The notes: generated by a model not told the origin, from the letters alone. Shown: positions 1 through 8,644, counted from the stretch's first letter. The stretch: DNA of 64,000 nucleotides from Streptomyces sp. NBC_01408 (GCF_026340255.1 NZ_JAPEPJ010000003.1:186001-250000), one strand, 5' to 3'. Numbers and translations: made by a program.

Positions 1-510
1 CGCGGCTTCGCGGGCTACACCTTCGGGGACGCGGGGGCGGCCGTCGTCGTGGAGGCCGTGGAACGGGGCGGCGTCCTCCACGTGGACACCGAGACCCACT
101 CGGAGCACTGGGAGGTCGGCGGCATCCCCGGCGGCGGGTCACGGCACCCGCGCGGGGACGCGTACACCTACTTCCGCGGCGACGGACACGAACTGCGGGG
201 CGTCTTCGAGAAGGTGGGCACCGCCGTCATCGAGCGGACCCTGCACCGCACGGGCCTGGACTGGGACGGCTTCGCCAAGGTGCTGGTGCACCAGGTGACC
301 GTGCCCTACCTGGAGCGGTTCGCGGAACTGACCGGGGTGCCCGCCGGAAAGCTGGTGGTGACCGTGCCCGAGCTCGGCAACATCGCGAGCGCGAGCATCG
401 GGGTGCAGCTGGACCGGGTGTACGGGGAGCTGGCCCCGGGCGAACGGGTGCTGTTCGTGGGCCTCGGCGGCGGGATCAGCATCATGACCATGGTCTGGGA
501 GAAGTCATGA
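1..510 (+). CDS. 3-oxoacyl-ACP synthase III-like condensing enzyme (OleA/FabH type), 5' end outside window
   Basis: C-terminal 169 residues of a KAS III-family enzyme; the reading frame is open from base 1, so the start and the catalytic Cys lie upstream. Two members of the Cys-His-Asn triad are visible: His at about residue 97 in VLVHQVTVP, and Asn in ELGNIASAS, matching FabH HQAN and GNTSAAS. The segment starts with the family's glycine-rich GDAGAAVVVE. KAS III enzymes condense an acyl-CoA with malonyl-ACP; the OleA branch joins two acyl-CoAs head to head. The neighbouring ligase and reductase favour an OleA-like role, but that is inference. The stop overlaps the next gene's start (ATGA), so they are probably translationally coupled. 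Confidence 0.85.
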   Translation, partial: RGFAGYTFGDAGAAVVVEAVERGGVLHVDTETHSEHWEVGGIPGGGSRHPRGDAYTYFRGDGHELRGVFEKVGTAVIERTLHRTGLDWDGFAKVLVHQVTVPYLERFAELTGVPAGKLVVTVPELGNIASASIGVQLDRVYGELAPGERVLFVGLGGGISIMTMVWEKS

Positions 511-1250
511 GCACCAGCCTGTGGGTGGTCGTACCCGCGCACGAGGAGGAGGCCCGGCTGGCCGACACCCTGCGGGCGCTCGCCGCGCAGCGGGACCGGG
601 ACTTCACGCTGCTGGTCGTCGACAACGCCTCGCGGGACGGCACGGCGGCGATCGCCCGCACGTTCGCGGCGCGGGCGCCCTTCCCCGTCGAGGTGATCGA
701 GGAGCCGCAGAAGGGCGTCGGGTCCGCCGTGGACACCGGCTTCCGGTACGCCATCGACCGGGGCGCCGCCCTGCTCGCCCGCACCGACGCCGACTGCCTG
801 CCCCGGCCCGGCTGGACCCGCGCCGCCCGGAGCGCCCTCACCCGCAGCCCGGGCCTGATCTGCGGCCGGATCACCGCCCGGCGCGACGAGCACGGCCCCC
901 TCGGCCGGGCCGGGTTCGGCGTCCTGGTGGCCCTCGCCGCGCTCTTCGGACGGCTGCGGCCCGAACACGCCCGGCGCAACGGCTACCGGGCCCCGTACCG
1001 CATGCACGCCGGGAACAACATGGCCATCACCGCCGAGCTGTACCTGGCCGTCGGCGGCATGCCCCGCCGCCCCTCCCCCACCGACCGGCTCTTCCTCAAC
1101 GCCGTACGCCGCCACACCGACCGCATCACGCACTGCCGCGAGATGGTCGTGGAGAACTCGACGCGGCGCCTGCGGGCCTACGGCATCGCGGGCACCGCCC
1201 GCTGGTACCTGGACCAGGGCAGCGGCCGCCACGGAACGGACCCCCGCTGA
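507..1250 (+). CDS. Glycosyltransferase family 2 protein
   Basis: 247 residues, ATG start overlapping the upstream stop by 4 nt. The N-terminus (LWVVVPAHEEEARLADTLRAL) is the GT-A first strand, VVDNASRDGT follows, and TDAD near residue 94 supplies the DxD-type metal and sugar-nucleotide site. The second half holds a GNNMAIT segment typical of GT2 acceptor-side loops. No membrane span is obvious except a weakly hydrophobic stretch near 133-145 (FGVLVALAALFG). It probably transfers a sugar from a nucleotide donor to a product of the surrounding pathway; donor and acceptor cannot be read from the sequence. A glycosyltransferase is not part of the canonical Ole pathway, so this cluster may make a glycosylated product. 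Confidence 0.85.
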   Translation: MSTSLWVVVPAHEEEARLADTLRALAAQRDRDFTLLVVDNASRDGTAAIARTFAARAPFPVEVIEEPQKGVGSAVDTGFRYAIDRGAALLARTDADCLPRPGWTRAARSALTRSPGLICGRITARRDEHGPLGRAGFGVLVALAALFGRLRPEHARRNGYRAPYRMHAGNNMAITAELYLAVGGMPRRPSPTDRLFLNAVRRHTDRITHCREMVVENSTRRLRAYGIAGTARWYLDQGSGRHGTDPR

Positions 1251-2725
1251 TGCTCGACCGCCTCGACCACGCGCTGCGCAGCCGCCCCGAGCGGCCCGCC
1301 GTCCTCACCGCCGCCCGCAGCGGCGCAGCCCGGGTCCGCGCCACCCGCGGCGAACTCGCCGAGCTGGGCGACGCGTACGCCGCCGCCCTGCACGCGCGCG
1401 GGCTGCGCGCCGGGGACACCGTGGGCGTCGCCGTACGCCCCGGCCCCCGGGCGCTGGCCGTACTGCTCGCCCTGTGGCGGCTCGGGCTGCGCGGGGCCGT
1501 GCTCGACCCCGGCGCGGGGCCCGACGTCCTGCGCGCCCGCCTCGCCCTGGCCCGGCCCTCGCTGGTCCTCGCCGATGCCACCGCCCAGGCGGTGGCGGGC
1601 TGGGCCCGGCCGCTGGCCCGGCGGGCCCGGCTCGCCCTGCCGGACCTGGCGGAACTGGGGCCGGTGGCCACCGTCGGACCGCGGCTGCCGGGCTGCGCGC
1701 CCGCGCTGGACCCGGCGGCGCCCCGGACGGGGGTTCCCGTACACGGCGACCACGACGGGGACGCGGTGATCGTCTTCACCTCCGGGACCACCTCCCTGCC
1801 GCGCGCCGTGGTCCACAGCCGGGCCGGCCTGGCCGCCGGCATGGCCACCGTCGCCGCCCTCTTCGACGCACGGCCCGACCGCCCGGTGCTCGGCGGCACC
1901 TTCTTCGTCCTGGTCCCCGCGCTCACCGGCGGCGCCCCGGTGGCCCTCCCGGCCCGCACCCCCCGGGTGCTGGCCCGCCAGCTGCACCGGCTGCGCCCGC
2001 AGGACACCTACCTCACCCCGCCCCAGCTGCGGGACGCCCTCGGCGCGGGCGCCCGCTTCCACGGGCGGGTCTGGACGGGCTCGGCTCCCGCCGGCGCCGC
2101 GCTGCTGGAACGGGTCCGGGACGCGGGCGCCGACCAGGCGTGGGGGGTGTACGCGCTCACCGAGCTGTTCCCGGCCGCCGCCGTCGAAGCCCGTGAGAAG
2201 GCCGCCTTCGAGGGCCCCGGCGACCTGGTCGGCGCCCCGCTTCCGGGCGTCCTCGCCAAGCCCGACGCGGACGGCCAGCTGCTGCTCGCCGGGGACGCCG
2301 CCCGCCACCGCTACCTCGGGGAGGAACCCGACCCGTGGGTGCGTACGGGGGACCGGGCGCGGCTGGACCCCGCCGGGCGGATCGTCCTGGAGGGCCGCTG
2401 CAAGGACATGGTGCTGCGCCGGGCCGAGAACATCTACCCCGGCCTGTACGAACCCGCCCTGCACGTGCCGGGCGTGGAACTGGCCCTGCTCGTCGGGGTC
2501 CCGGCGGGCGAGGGCGACGAACGCCTGGTGGCCGTCGTACAGCCGCGCCGCGGCTCGGCCGAAGGCGCCCTGCGCGCCGCCCTGGCGGAACCGATCCGGC
2601 GCATGGGCACCGCCCGCCCCGACGCGCTGCTGTTCGCGGACGTCCCGCTGTCGGGACGCTCCCGCAAACCGGACCGTGCGGCGACGGCCGCCATTGCGGC
2701 GCGACGCCTGGGCCTGACGAGGTGA
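1250..2725 (+). CDS. AMP-dependent acyl ligase / adenylate-forming enzyme (OleC-like)
   Basis: 491 residues from an ATG that shares its A with the upstream stop (TGATG). ANL-superfamily motifs occur in order: FTSGTTSLPRAVVHS (A3, phosphate loop), YALTEL (A5), VRTGDRARLD (A7), GRCKDMVLRRAENIYP (A8 hinge) and SGRSRKPDR (A10 with the catalytic Lys). Such enzymes activate a carboxylate as acyl-AMP. OleC relatives instead convert a beta-hydroxy acid to a beta-lactone. A3 is unusual: the common G-K-P-K-G is replaced by S-L-P-R-A. The hinge carries RRAENI where R-G-E-N-I is usual. At under 500 residues it is compact for OleC. The OleC-like assignment rests on the KAS III and SDR neighbours and is inference. 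Confidence 0.8.
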   Translation: MLDRLDHALRSRPERPAVLTAARSGAARVRATRGELAELGDAYAAALHARGLRAGDTVGVAVRPGPRALAVLLALWRLGLRGAVLDPGAGPDVLRARLALARPSLVLADATAQAVAGWARPLARRARLALPDLAELGPVATVGPRLPGCAPALDPAAPRTGVPVHGDHDGDAVIVFTSGTTSLPRAVVHSRAGLAAGMATVAALFDARPDRPVLGGTFFVLVPALTGGAPVALPARTPRVLARQLHRLRPQDTYLTPPQLRDALGAGARFHGRVWTGSAPAGAALLERVRDAGADQAWGVYALTELFPAAAVEAREKAAFEGPGDLVGAPLPGVLAKPDADGQLLLAGDAARHRYLGEEPDPWVRTGDRARLDPAGRIVLEGRCKDMVLRRAENIYPGLYEPALHVPGVELALLVGVPAGEGDERLVAVVQPRRGSAEGALRAALAEPIRRMGTARPDALLFADVPLSGRSRKPDRAATAAIAARRLGLTR

Positions 2726-2785
2726 CCGCCTCGATTCTCCCCGCAGGCGGGTCCGGGGCTCCCCTGGGCCACCGGCTCCGGCCCT

Positions 2786-2846
2786 GGGCCTGTCTTTCGG
2801 ATCGGGCCAGGCCCGTGGCGCCCGGCCTGACCCGAAAGACGGGCCC
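2786..2846. repeat. Long imperfect inverted repeat between ligase and P450 genes
   Basis: Arms at 2786-2808 and 2824-2846 are 23 bp each and match at about 20 positions, sharing the core GTCTTTCGG / CCGAAAGAC, with a 15-nt spacer. It fills the only sizeable gap (169 bp) in an operon whose other junctions overlap. It could act as a terminator or attenuator, or be a dispersed palindromic element; I recall similar GTCTTTCGG-bearing palindromes between Streptomyces genes but cannot verify copy number here. Confidence 0.5.
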
Positions 2847-2894
2847 GAGCGCCGCGCCGCCCGCCGTACTCCACCCACCAGCAGGAGCCGCCCG

Positions 2895-4037
2895 ATGACC
2901 AGCACGTCCTCCACGCCGGGCCTGCTCACCACGTCCGCCGCCGCCCCGGCCGGGGCCCAGGCGCGGGCCCGGCGACGCGACCGCCGGGTCTACCTGGGCA
3001 GCCATCCCGTGCTGTTCGGGCTGCTCGCCGCGGTGCGCGGGCGGCCCGTCCGCCGGATCGGCGGCACCGTGCTGGTGCACGGTGCGGAGGCCTACCGGCA
3101 GGCGCTGACCCGGCTGCCGCTGGACCGGACCGCCGAGGGCACCACGGGGGGCGCGGCGCGCTCCGCGCTGGCGGGCGAGGGGGATGTGCTCTTCGACCAG
3201 GAGGGCAGCGGGCACCGGTCGGACCGGCGGGACCTGGCCGGTCAGCTCTCCGCGGCCGGGGTGGCGCGGCTGCGGGCCGGGTGGCAGCCGCTGCTCGTAC
3301 GCCGCCTCGAACCCCTCTCCCGGGGCGGCGCGGTGGACCTGGTCGGGCTCTCCCGGGAGCTGGCCGGCTCGGTGGTCTGCGCGCTGCTGGGCTCGGACGC
3401 CGATCCGCGTGCCGTGGCCGCGGCCGCCGCCGAGGCAGCGGCCGCCTCCGTACGCAGCCACCTGCCCGGGCCGCGCCGCCGGCACGCGGAGGCCGCGGCG
3501 GTCCGCTCCGCCGCCCGGCTGCGGGACCTGCTGGCCCCGGCGGAGGGGGCGCTGGCCGCGATGGTGGCTGTGGCCGCCGTCAACACCACCGTGGCCGCGC
3601 TGCCGCGGGCGGTGGCATGGTGCGCCGATGCCGGGCTGTGGGACCAGGCCGCCGACGAGGCGCTGCGCCCGGTGCTGGCCGCCGAGCTGCTGCGGGTCAC
3701 GGCCGCCTCGCCGCTGCTGCCGCGGGTGGCCGCCGCGGACGGCACGGTGGGCGGCTGCCCGGTGCGGGGCGGCGACCGGCTGCTGCTGGTCGCCCGGCAC
3801 GCCGCCGGGGCGCACCGGCTCGACCCCGACGCCCGGCGGCCGGCCGGGCCGGGGACCGCCCGGCTGGTGTTCGGCGCCGGGCCGCACGCCTGCCCCGGAG
3901 CCCGGCTGGCCGAGGAGCTGCTGGCCGACGTACTGGCGGCGCTGGCCCCCGCGCGGCCGGTGGTGACGCGGGCCCGGGTGGACCGGCGGGCGGCCCTGCC
4001 GGGCTGGCGGACGCTGCTGGTGGAGGCCCGCGCATGA
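2895..4037 (+). CDS. Cytochrome P450
   Basis: 380 residues, slightly short for a bacterial P450 (about 400). The haem-binding loop is intact near the C-terminus: FGAGPHACPGARLAEEL, with the axial Cys thiolate. The K-helix ExxR is present as AELLRVTA. The I-helix is degenerate: AAVNTTVAAL keeps the Thr pair but lacks the usual A-G-x-D/E acid. The N-terminal half is Ala/Arg-rich and diverges from well-known CYP families. The start is ATG with a GGAG ribosome site at 2884-2887. It overlaps the next gene by ATGA. It is probably a monooxygenase tailoring the product of this operon; substrate unknown. The redox partner is not in the window. Confidence 0.85.
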   Translation: MTSTSSTPGLLTTSAAAPAGAQARARRRDRRVYLGSHPVLFGLLAAVRGRPVRRIGGTVLVHGAEAYRQALTRLPLDRTAEGTTGGAARSALAGEGDVLFDQEGSGHRSDRRDLAGQLSAAGVARLRAGWQPLLVRRLEPLSRGGAVDLVGLSRELAGSVVCALLGSDADPRAVAAAAAEAAAASVRSHLPGPRRRHAEAAAVRSAARLRDLLAPAEGALAAMVAVAAVNTTVAALPRAVAWCADAGLWDQAADEALRPVLAAELLRVTAASPLLPRVAAADGTVGGCPVRGGDRLLLVARHAAGAHRLDPDARRPAGPGTARLVFGAGPHACPGARLAEELLADVLAALAPARPVVTRARVDRRAALPGWRTLLVEARA

Positions 4038-4984
4038 GCATCCGTATCGCGGTCACCGGGGCGAGCGGCTTCTGCGGCGGGCACGTGGCCCGGACAGCCG
4101 CCGCGCGCGGGGCGGAGGTGGTGTGCTTGGGCCGCAGGCCCGGCCCGCTGGGCGAGCACCGCTTCTGGGACGCCGCCCGGGGCGAGCCGGACCTGACCGG
4201 AGTGGACCTGGTGGTGCACTGCGCGGCGGCGGTCGGCGATCCGGCACCCGGCTCCCGGGCGGAGGCGCTGATGCGCGCCGTCAACGTGCACGGTACGGAG
4301 CGGCTGCTGCGGGCGGCGGCCGGCCGGCCCGTGGTCTGGATGAGCAGCGCCAGCGTCTACGACCCGCGCCTCGACCGGAGCCTGGTCGGCGAGGACCACC
4401 CCCGCGCCGGCCACCTCAACGCGTACGGCCGTACCAAGGCGGCGGGCGAGGCCCTCGCGCTGGCCGGCGGCGCGGTGGTGCTGCGGCCGCGCGCGGTCTA
4501 CGGGCCGGGCGACACCCAGCTGCTGCCCCGGCTGCTCTCCCGGGTCCGGGCCGGGACGCTGGCGCTGCCGGGGCCGGACGTCCTGCTCAGCCTGACGGCG
4601 GTGGAGAACCTCGCCGACGCCTGCCTCGCGGCGGCGGGCTGGCCCCCGGGGGCGTACAACGTGGCCGACGCCGAGCCGTACGCCCGTGACCAGGCGGTAC
4701 GGGAGGTCCTGCGGGCCCATGGCGTCCGGGCCCGGATCCGGCACCTGCCGCTGCCGCTGGCGCGTGCGGCGGCCCGGTTCGCGGAGTCCCTGCCGACCGC
4801 CGAACCGGCGCTGAGCCGCTACGCGGTGGACCAGCTCGCCCACCCGGTGGTCCTGGACACGGCCAGGGCCCGGTCCCGGGGCTGGACCCCGGGCCGGACC
4901 CTGGCGGACTACCTTGCCTCGGCGCCCGCGGGCGACCGGAGCGGGCGCGTCAGACCGTCGCCACGGCCCCCGCGTCGGCGATGA
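4034..4984 (+). CDS. NAD-dependent epimerase/dehydratase (extended SDR, OleD-like)
   Basis: 316 residues. The Rossmann fingerprint GASGFCGG is at residues 9-16, and the catalytic triad is visible as SSAS with VY and YGRTK (Tyr-xxx-Lys). This is the extended SDR architecture of NAD(P)-dependent sugar epimerases, 3-beta-HSD-like enzymes and OleD, the reductase that turns an OleA beta-keto acid into a beta-hydroxy acid. The ATG overlaps the P450 stop. The Arg/Pro-rich C-terminus runs about 35 bp into the 3' end of the convergent GTPase gene. A sugar epimerase serving the glycosyltransferase is an alternative role. Confidence 0.82.
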   Translation: MSIRIAVTGASGFCGGHVARTAAARGAEVVCLGRRPGPLGEHRFWDAARGEPDLTGVDLVVHCAAAVGDPAPGSRAEALMRAVNVHGTERLLRAAAGRPVVWMSSASVYDPRLDRSLVGEDHPRAGHLNAYGRTKAAGEALALAGGAVVLRPRAVYGPGDTQLLPRLLSRVRAGTLALPGPDVLLSLTAVENLADACLAAAGWPPGAYNVADAEPYARDQAVREVLRAHGVRARIRHLPLPLARAAARFAESLPTAEPALSRYAVDQLAHPVVLDTARARSRGWTPGRTLADYLASAPAGDRSGRVRPSPRPPRRR

Positions 4985-5543
4985 GCCGGTCGAGGAGCGC
5001 GAGCAGGCAGCCGCGGACGTCGGGGCGGGAGCGGGCGTCCAGCAGGAGCACGGGGGTGTTCGGGTCGCGCAGGTGCAGCGCCGCCCCGATCTCCTCGGCG
5101 GTGTAGGGCTGCTCGCCGTGGAAGCAGTTCGCGCCGACCACGAAGGGCAGTCCGCGGCTCTCGAAGAAGTCGACCGCGGGGAAGCTGCGGTCCAGGCGGC
5201 GCGTGTCGACCAGCACGATCGCCCCGAGGGCCCCGTTCAGCAGGTCGTCCCACATGAACCAGAAGCGCTCCTGGCCCGGCGTGCCGAACAGGTAGAGGAC
5301 GACTCCGGCGTCGGTGAGGGTGAGGCGGCCGAAGTCCATCGCGACGGTGGTCACCGACTTGGACTCGATGCCGTCGAGGTCGTCGACGCCGACACCGGCG
5401 GCCGTCAGCCGCTCCTCCGTGCGCAGGGGCTCGATCTCGGAGACCGTCTCGACCAGGGTCGTCTTGCCGACTCCGAACCCCCCGGCGACGAGGATCTTGA
5501 CGGGGGCCGCTTCCCGCGGGGCGGGAATGTCATATCCGGGCAA
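4950..5543 (-). CDS. cvnD: Conservon GTP-binding protein (CvnD type)
   Basis: 197 residues. Ras-like fold: P-loop GGFGVGKTT (about 21-29), switch II FGTPGQERF, and a G4 region reading VGANCF instead of canonical NKxD, as is common in the CvnD/MglA-like group. The start is a TTG that overlaps the upstream DUF742 stop by 14 nt; the first residues are MPGYDI. Last gene of the four-gene conservon (kinase-like, roadblock, DUF742, GTPase), a Streptomyces signalling module likened to a membrane-associated heterotrimer. Its 3' end overlaps the convergent SDR gene. Some conservons carry P450 genes; here a P450 lies 0.9 kb away on the opposite strand. Confidence 0.93.
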   Translation of the reverse strand: MPGYDIPAPREAAPVKILVAGGFGVGKTTLVETVSEIEPLRTEERLTAAGVGVDDLDGIESKSVTTVAMDFGRLTLTDAGVVLYLFGTPGQERFWFMWDDLLNGALGAIVLVDTRRLDRSFPAVDFFESRGLPFVVGANCFHGEQPYTAEEIGAALHLRDPNTPVLLLDARSRPDVRGCLLALLDRLIADAGAVATV

Positions 5544-5901
5544 GGTTGTCCCTGATTCTCATGAGCAGGTGGACGTCGGTGGTCTCGGCCCCGTCCAGGG
5601 GCGACCGGTGGTGGATCAGCCCGCGGTCCGCGAGTTCGCCCAGGAGGAGCGTCATCGGGGTGAGGCGGATGTGCATCCGGGCCGCGATCTCGGCGACCGC
5701 CAGGCCGCCCGGCGGCGCGCACATGGCGAGGATGGCCTGCCACTCGGTGGGCAGGCCGCCCAGCGCGTCCCCGTCGACCGCCGCCGTGATCGTGGTGTCC
5801 ATGGTGAGGACGGTGCGCGGCGCGGCCGTACGCCCGTCGGTCAGGGCGTACAGCCGCGTACGGCGGCGGCGCGCCGCGGGCTGTGGCTCGTCCTGCGGCA
5901 T
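5530..5901 (-). CDS. cvnC: DUF742 protein (CvnC type)
   Basis: 123 residues, ATG at 5901. The N-terminus is basic (RRRRTRLYALTDGRT), followed by a winged-helix-like DUF742 domain with LAVAEIAARMHIRLTPMTLLLGEL and the conserved ending HLLMRIRDNLARI. DUF742 proteins are the third member of conservons and interact with the roadblock and GTPase partners; biochemical function is not established. The ATG shares bases with the upstream roadblock stop, and the 3' end overlaps the GTPase start, giving tight translational coupling. Confidence 0.93.
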   Translation of the reverse strand: MPQDEPQPAARRRRTRLYALTDGRTAAPRTVLTMDTTITAAVDGDALGGLPTEWQAILAMCAPPGGLAVAEIAARMHIRLTPMTLLLGELADRGLIHHRSPLDGAETTDVHLLMRIRDNLARI

Positions 5902-6320
5902 TACGCGGTCGGCACCTGGCCGCGCTCCGGGGTGCCCAGCCACTCGCCGAGCGCCTGGGCGGTCCGTACCGCCTCGCCGCCCAGCTCCCCGAGGCGGGCC
6001 TTGCGGGAGGTCACCACGATGAGCGTGCTGCCCTCGCCGCAGCTGACGATGCACAGGTACCTGTCGTCCATCTCGACGAGCTGGCGGATGACGCGGCCGC
6101 CCTCGACCTCCCTGGATATCGCCTTCATCGTGGCCGCGATGCCGGAGGCCGCGGCCGCCATGCGCTCGGCCTGGGGCTCGTCCAGCAGGTAGGCGCTGAG
6201 CTTGATGCCGTCGTTGGACAGCAGCACCGCTCCCTGGATGCCGGCGATCCGGTTCAGGTTGTTGTCCAGAACGCTGTAGATGGCGTCGTTGAATGCCGCT
6301 GTGTTCGATGAGGTAGTCAT
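5901..6320 (-). CDS. cvnB: Roadblock/LC7 domain protein (CvnB type)
   Basis: 139 residues. A single roadblock/LC7 domain fills the protein: DAIYSVLDNNLNRIAGIQGA, then LLSNDGIKLSAY, MAAAASGIAATMKAI and the beta-hairpin CGEGSTLIVVTS. Roadblock proteins act as GTPase regulators or scaffolds (MglB-like), so the partner is probably the CvnD GTPase two genes downstream. The ATG at 6320 overlaps the kinase stop (ATGA). No membrane segment. Confidence 0.94.
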   Translation of the reverse strand: MTTSSNTAAFNDAIYSVLDNNLNRIAGIQGAVLLSNDGIKLSAYLLDEPQAERMAAAASGIAATMKAISREVEGGRVIRQLVEMDDRYLCIVSCGEGSTLIVVTSRKARLGELGGEAVRTAQALGEWLGTPERGQVPTA

Positions 6321-8644
6321 GGCCGATCCCGTCGGAGCTCTTCTTCCACTGTCTGGGTCCCGCGTTCGTAGTCCGCCCAGGCGTCGGCCACCTCTTCGGG
6401 TGTCGCCGCGTCCGGCCGGAGGGCTGTTTCCGGGGCGCGGGGCTCCCGTAGCTGCTCGGCGATGTGGGTCTGCGGGACCCGCTCGGGCAGCGCCGGCCGC
6501 GTGGGGGCGGCCGACAGGGCCGGCCGGACCGCGGGCACGGGCTCGGGCGCGGGCACCGGCCCGGGCACACGCGCGGGCAGCTGCGCGGGGCGGCTCGGCA
6601 GCCCGGCGGCCGTGTGCCGGACCGGCTCGGGCCCCCGTTCCACGGAACGGCGCGGCACCGGGACGGCGGCGGGCAGCTCCAGGGCCGCGGGCGCGGGCAC
6701 GGTCTCGCGCGGTGCTTCCCCAACGGTCTCCACCAGGAGTCCCCTGGGGATGATCACCACGGCGGAGGTCCCCCCGTACACCGAACGGCGCAGGGTGACG
6801 GTCGCCCCGAGCTGGTCGGCGAGGTGACCGACCACGAAGAGCCCGAGCCGGTGCGCGTTCTGCGCCAGGACGGAGTACGGCGGTGCCTGGTGCAGGCGCC
6901 CGTTCATCTCCTCGTACCGCTCGGGGGTCACCCGTGGTCCGCGGTCCTCGATCTCGACCGACAGCCCGTCCGCGACCAGCTCGGCCCGGATGACCACCTT
7001 CGACCGCGGCGGGGAGAACCGGGTGGCGTTGTCCAGGAGCTCCGCGAGCAGGTGGCTGACCTGGCTGATCGCCTGCGGTTCCACGCTGGTCTCGTCCAGG
7101 GCCTGCCGCTCGATGCGCCGGAAGTCCTCGACCTCCGCGGCGGCTTCGCGCAGCAGGTCGGCGATGCGCATGGGCTCGGTGTGCGGGTCGGGGACCTCGC
7201 CGCCCGCCAGGATGAGGAGGTTCTCGATCTGCCGCCGCATGCCCACCGTCAGCTGGTCGGCGCGCATCAACTGGGCGAGCAGCGCCTCGTCGTGGCCGAA
7301 GGTGTCCTGGAGGTCCTCGGTGAGGCTCAGCTGGCGGCTGACCAGGTTTCCGGTGCGCGAGGCGATGCCCGTGGCGAACAGGCCGAACCCGTGGCGCTCG
7401 GCCGCGAGCTGCCGGTGTCCGTCGACGGACACGGCGACGGCCCGGGCGAACGCGTCGCTGATGCGTCCGACCTCGTCCCGGTCTCCGCGCACCGCCGGCA
7501 GCACCTCGGCGTCGACGGGCTGTCCGCGCTGGAGCCGGGCGACGACGTCGGGGAGGGTTTCCTCGGCGACGGTCACCGTGCGGTCGTGCAGGTCGTGCAG
7601 CCGGCGCAGCAGCGATCGCGTGGTGAACACGACGACCACCACGACGACCAGCAGCCCGCCGCCGCTTCCCCCGATGAGCCAGGCGACCTCGGTGTCCAGC
7701 TCCGCGGCCTTGGCCTCGCCGCGCGTGAGTACTTGGCGCGCCCGGTCGACGTTGAGGGTGGTCATCTGCACCGAGAAGTTCGCGTGCGCGGACCGCCAGC
7801 CGCTGACTTCGGCGGGCAGCTTGACGCCGGACTGGACGTCCGTGTGCCCGGAGATGACCGCGTTCTCGATACGGACCTTCGCCTGCCAGTCCGGGGAGGC
7901 GGTGATCCGCTCGTAGAACCGCCGGTCCCGCTCGGACAGGTTCGGCACGATCCACGTGTCGTGCAGGTACCGCTGGGCTCCCACGGCGGCGGTGAACTGC
8001 TCGAAGCCGGCCGCGCTCAGTTGCCTGGACGGCCCGGTCAGGGCCAGGATCGTGTCCTCGCGCGCCACCATCTCGCTGGCCGAGAGCATCGACACCACGG
8101 GCCGGCTCTCCTGGACGAGTTCGGAGTCCTCCGCGTGGCTGAATTCCTTCTGGTACGTCTGGATGACCGCGTCGATCACCCCGGTGTAGTAGGCGAGCGT
8201 GCTGTCGGCGCCGCCGGTACGGGCGTCCGCGCGCTGGCGGTACGCGGCCAGGCCGTCGAGCCGCCGGTTGACCTCGGCGAACGCGTCAGCGCCGGCGGCC
8301 AGTCCACGGAAGGTGGCCACGCCCTTGTCCGTGGCCTCGCGCCGGCCCCGCAGCTCCTCCTCGGACCCGGCGGTGCCCGACCACAGCGCGGCGGTCATCG
8401 TCCGCTCGGCCTGCATGCCGACCATGAGCGTGTACAGCGGGGCGCCGATCCGCTCGGAGGCGGCGACATCGGCCCGCAGGTGCTCCGACTGGGCCAGCAA
8501 CCGCTCGGCGGTCACCGCCACTTGGGCGCCCATCGCCGCGGTGGGGAGCACGGCCAGCCAGATGAGCATGGTGCGCAGGCGCACGGTTCGCCGCCGACGG
8601 GGCTTCGACTGCCCTGGTATGCCTTCGGGTTCTACGGGAGACAT
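6317..8644 (-). CDS. cvnA: Nitrate/nitrite-sensing-domain sensor ATPase (CvnA type)
   Basis: 775 residues. TM1 at about 25-44; an extracytoplasmic NIT-type helical domain to about 315; TM2 at about 322-345 (LLVVVVVVVF); a HAMP-like linker with DEVGRISDAF; then a HATPase_c domain with N box LLAELLDNATRFSPP (about 530-545), EDRGPRV and LGLFVVGHLADQLGA. A Pro/Ala-rich tail of about 150 residues follows. As in other CvnA proteins, a classic phospho-acceptor H-box is not evident, so signalling may run through the roadblock/GTPase partners rather than a response regulator. ATG at 8644 has GAGG upstream. First gene of the conservon; its promoter should lie in 8645-8855. Confidence 0.92.
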   Translation of the reverse strand: MSPVEPEGIPGQSKPRRRRTVRLRTMLIWLAVLPTAAMGAQVAVTAERLLAQSEHLRADVAASERIGAPLYTLMVGMQAERTMTAALWSGTAGSEEELRGRREATDKGVATFRGLAAGADAFAEVNRRLDGLAAYRQRADARTGGADSTLAYYTGVIDAVIQTYQKEFSHAEDSELVQESRPVVSMLSASEMVAREDTILALTGPSRQLSAAGFEQFTAAVGAQRYLHDTWIVPNLSERDRRFYERITASPDWQAKVRIENAVISGHTDVQSGVKLPAEVSGWRSAHANFSVQMTTLNVDRARQVLTRGEAKAAELDTEVAWLIGGSGGGLLVVVVVVVFTTRSLLRRLHDLHDRTVTVAEETLPDVVARLQRGQPVDAEVLPAVRGDRDEVGRISDAFARAVAVSVDGHRQLAAERHGFGLFATGIASRTGNLVSRQLSLTEDLQDTFGHDEALLAQLMRADQLTVGMRRQIENLLILAGGEVPDPHTEPMRIADLLREAAAEVEDFRRIERQALDETSVEPQAISQVSHLLAELLDNATRFSPPRSKVVIRAELVADGLSVEIEDRGPRVTPERYEEMNGRLHQAPPYSVLAQNAHRLGLFVVGHLADQLGATVTLRRSVYGGTSAVVIIPRGLLVETVGEAPRETVPAPAALELPAAVPVPRRSVERGPEPVRHTAAGLPSRPAQLPARVPGPVPAPEPVPAVRPALSAAPTRPALPERVPQTHIAEQLREPRAPETALRPDAATPEEVADAWADYERGTQTVEEELRRDRP

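Noticed and set aside
521..1249. N-terminal extension of the adenylate-forming ligase frame
   Set aside because: The extension is Arg/Pro-rich, overlaps the glycosyltransferase gene out of frame and lacks family similarity; ATG 1250 gives the expected ligase start.
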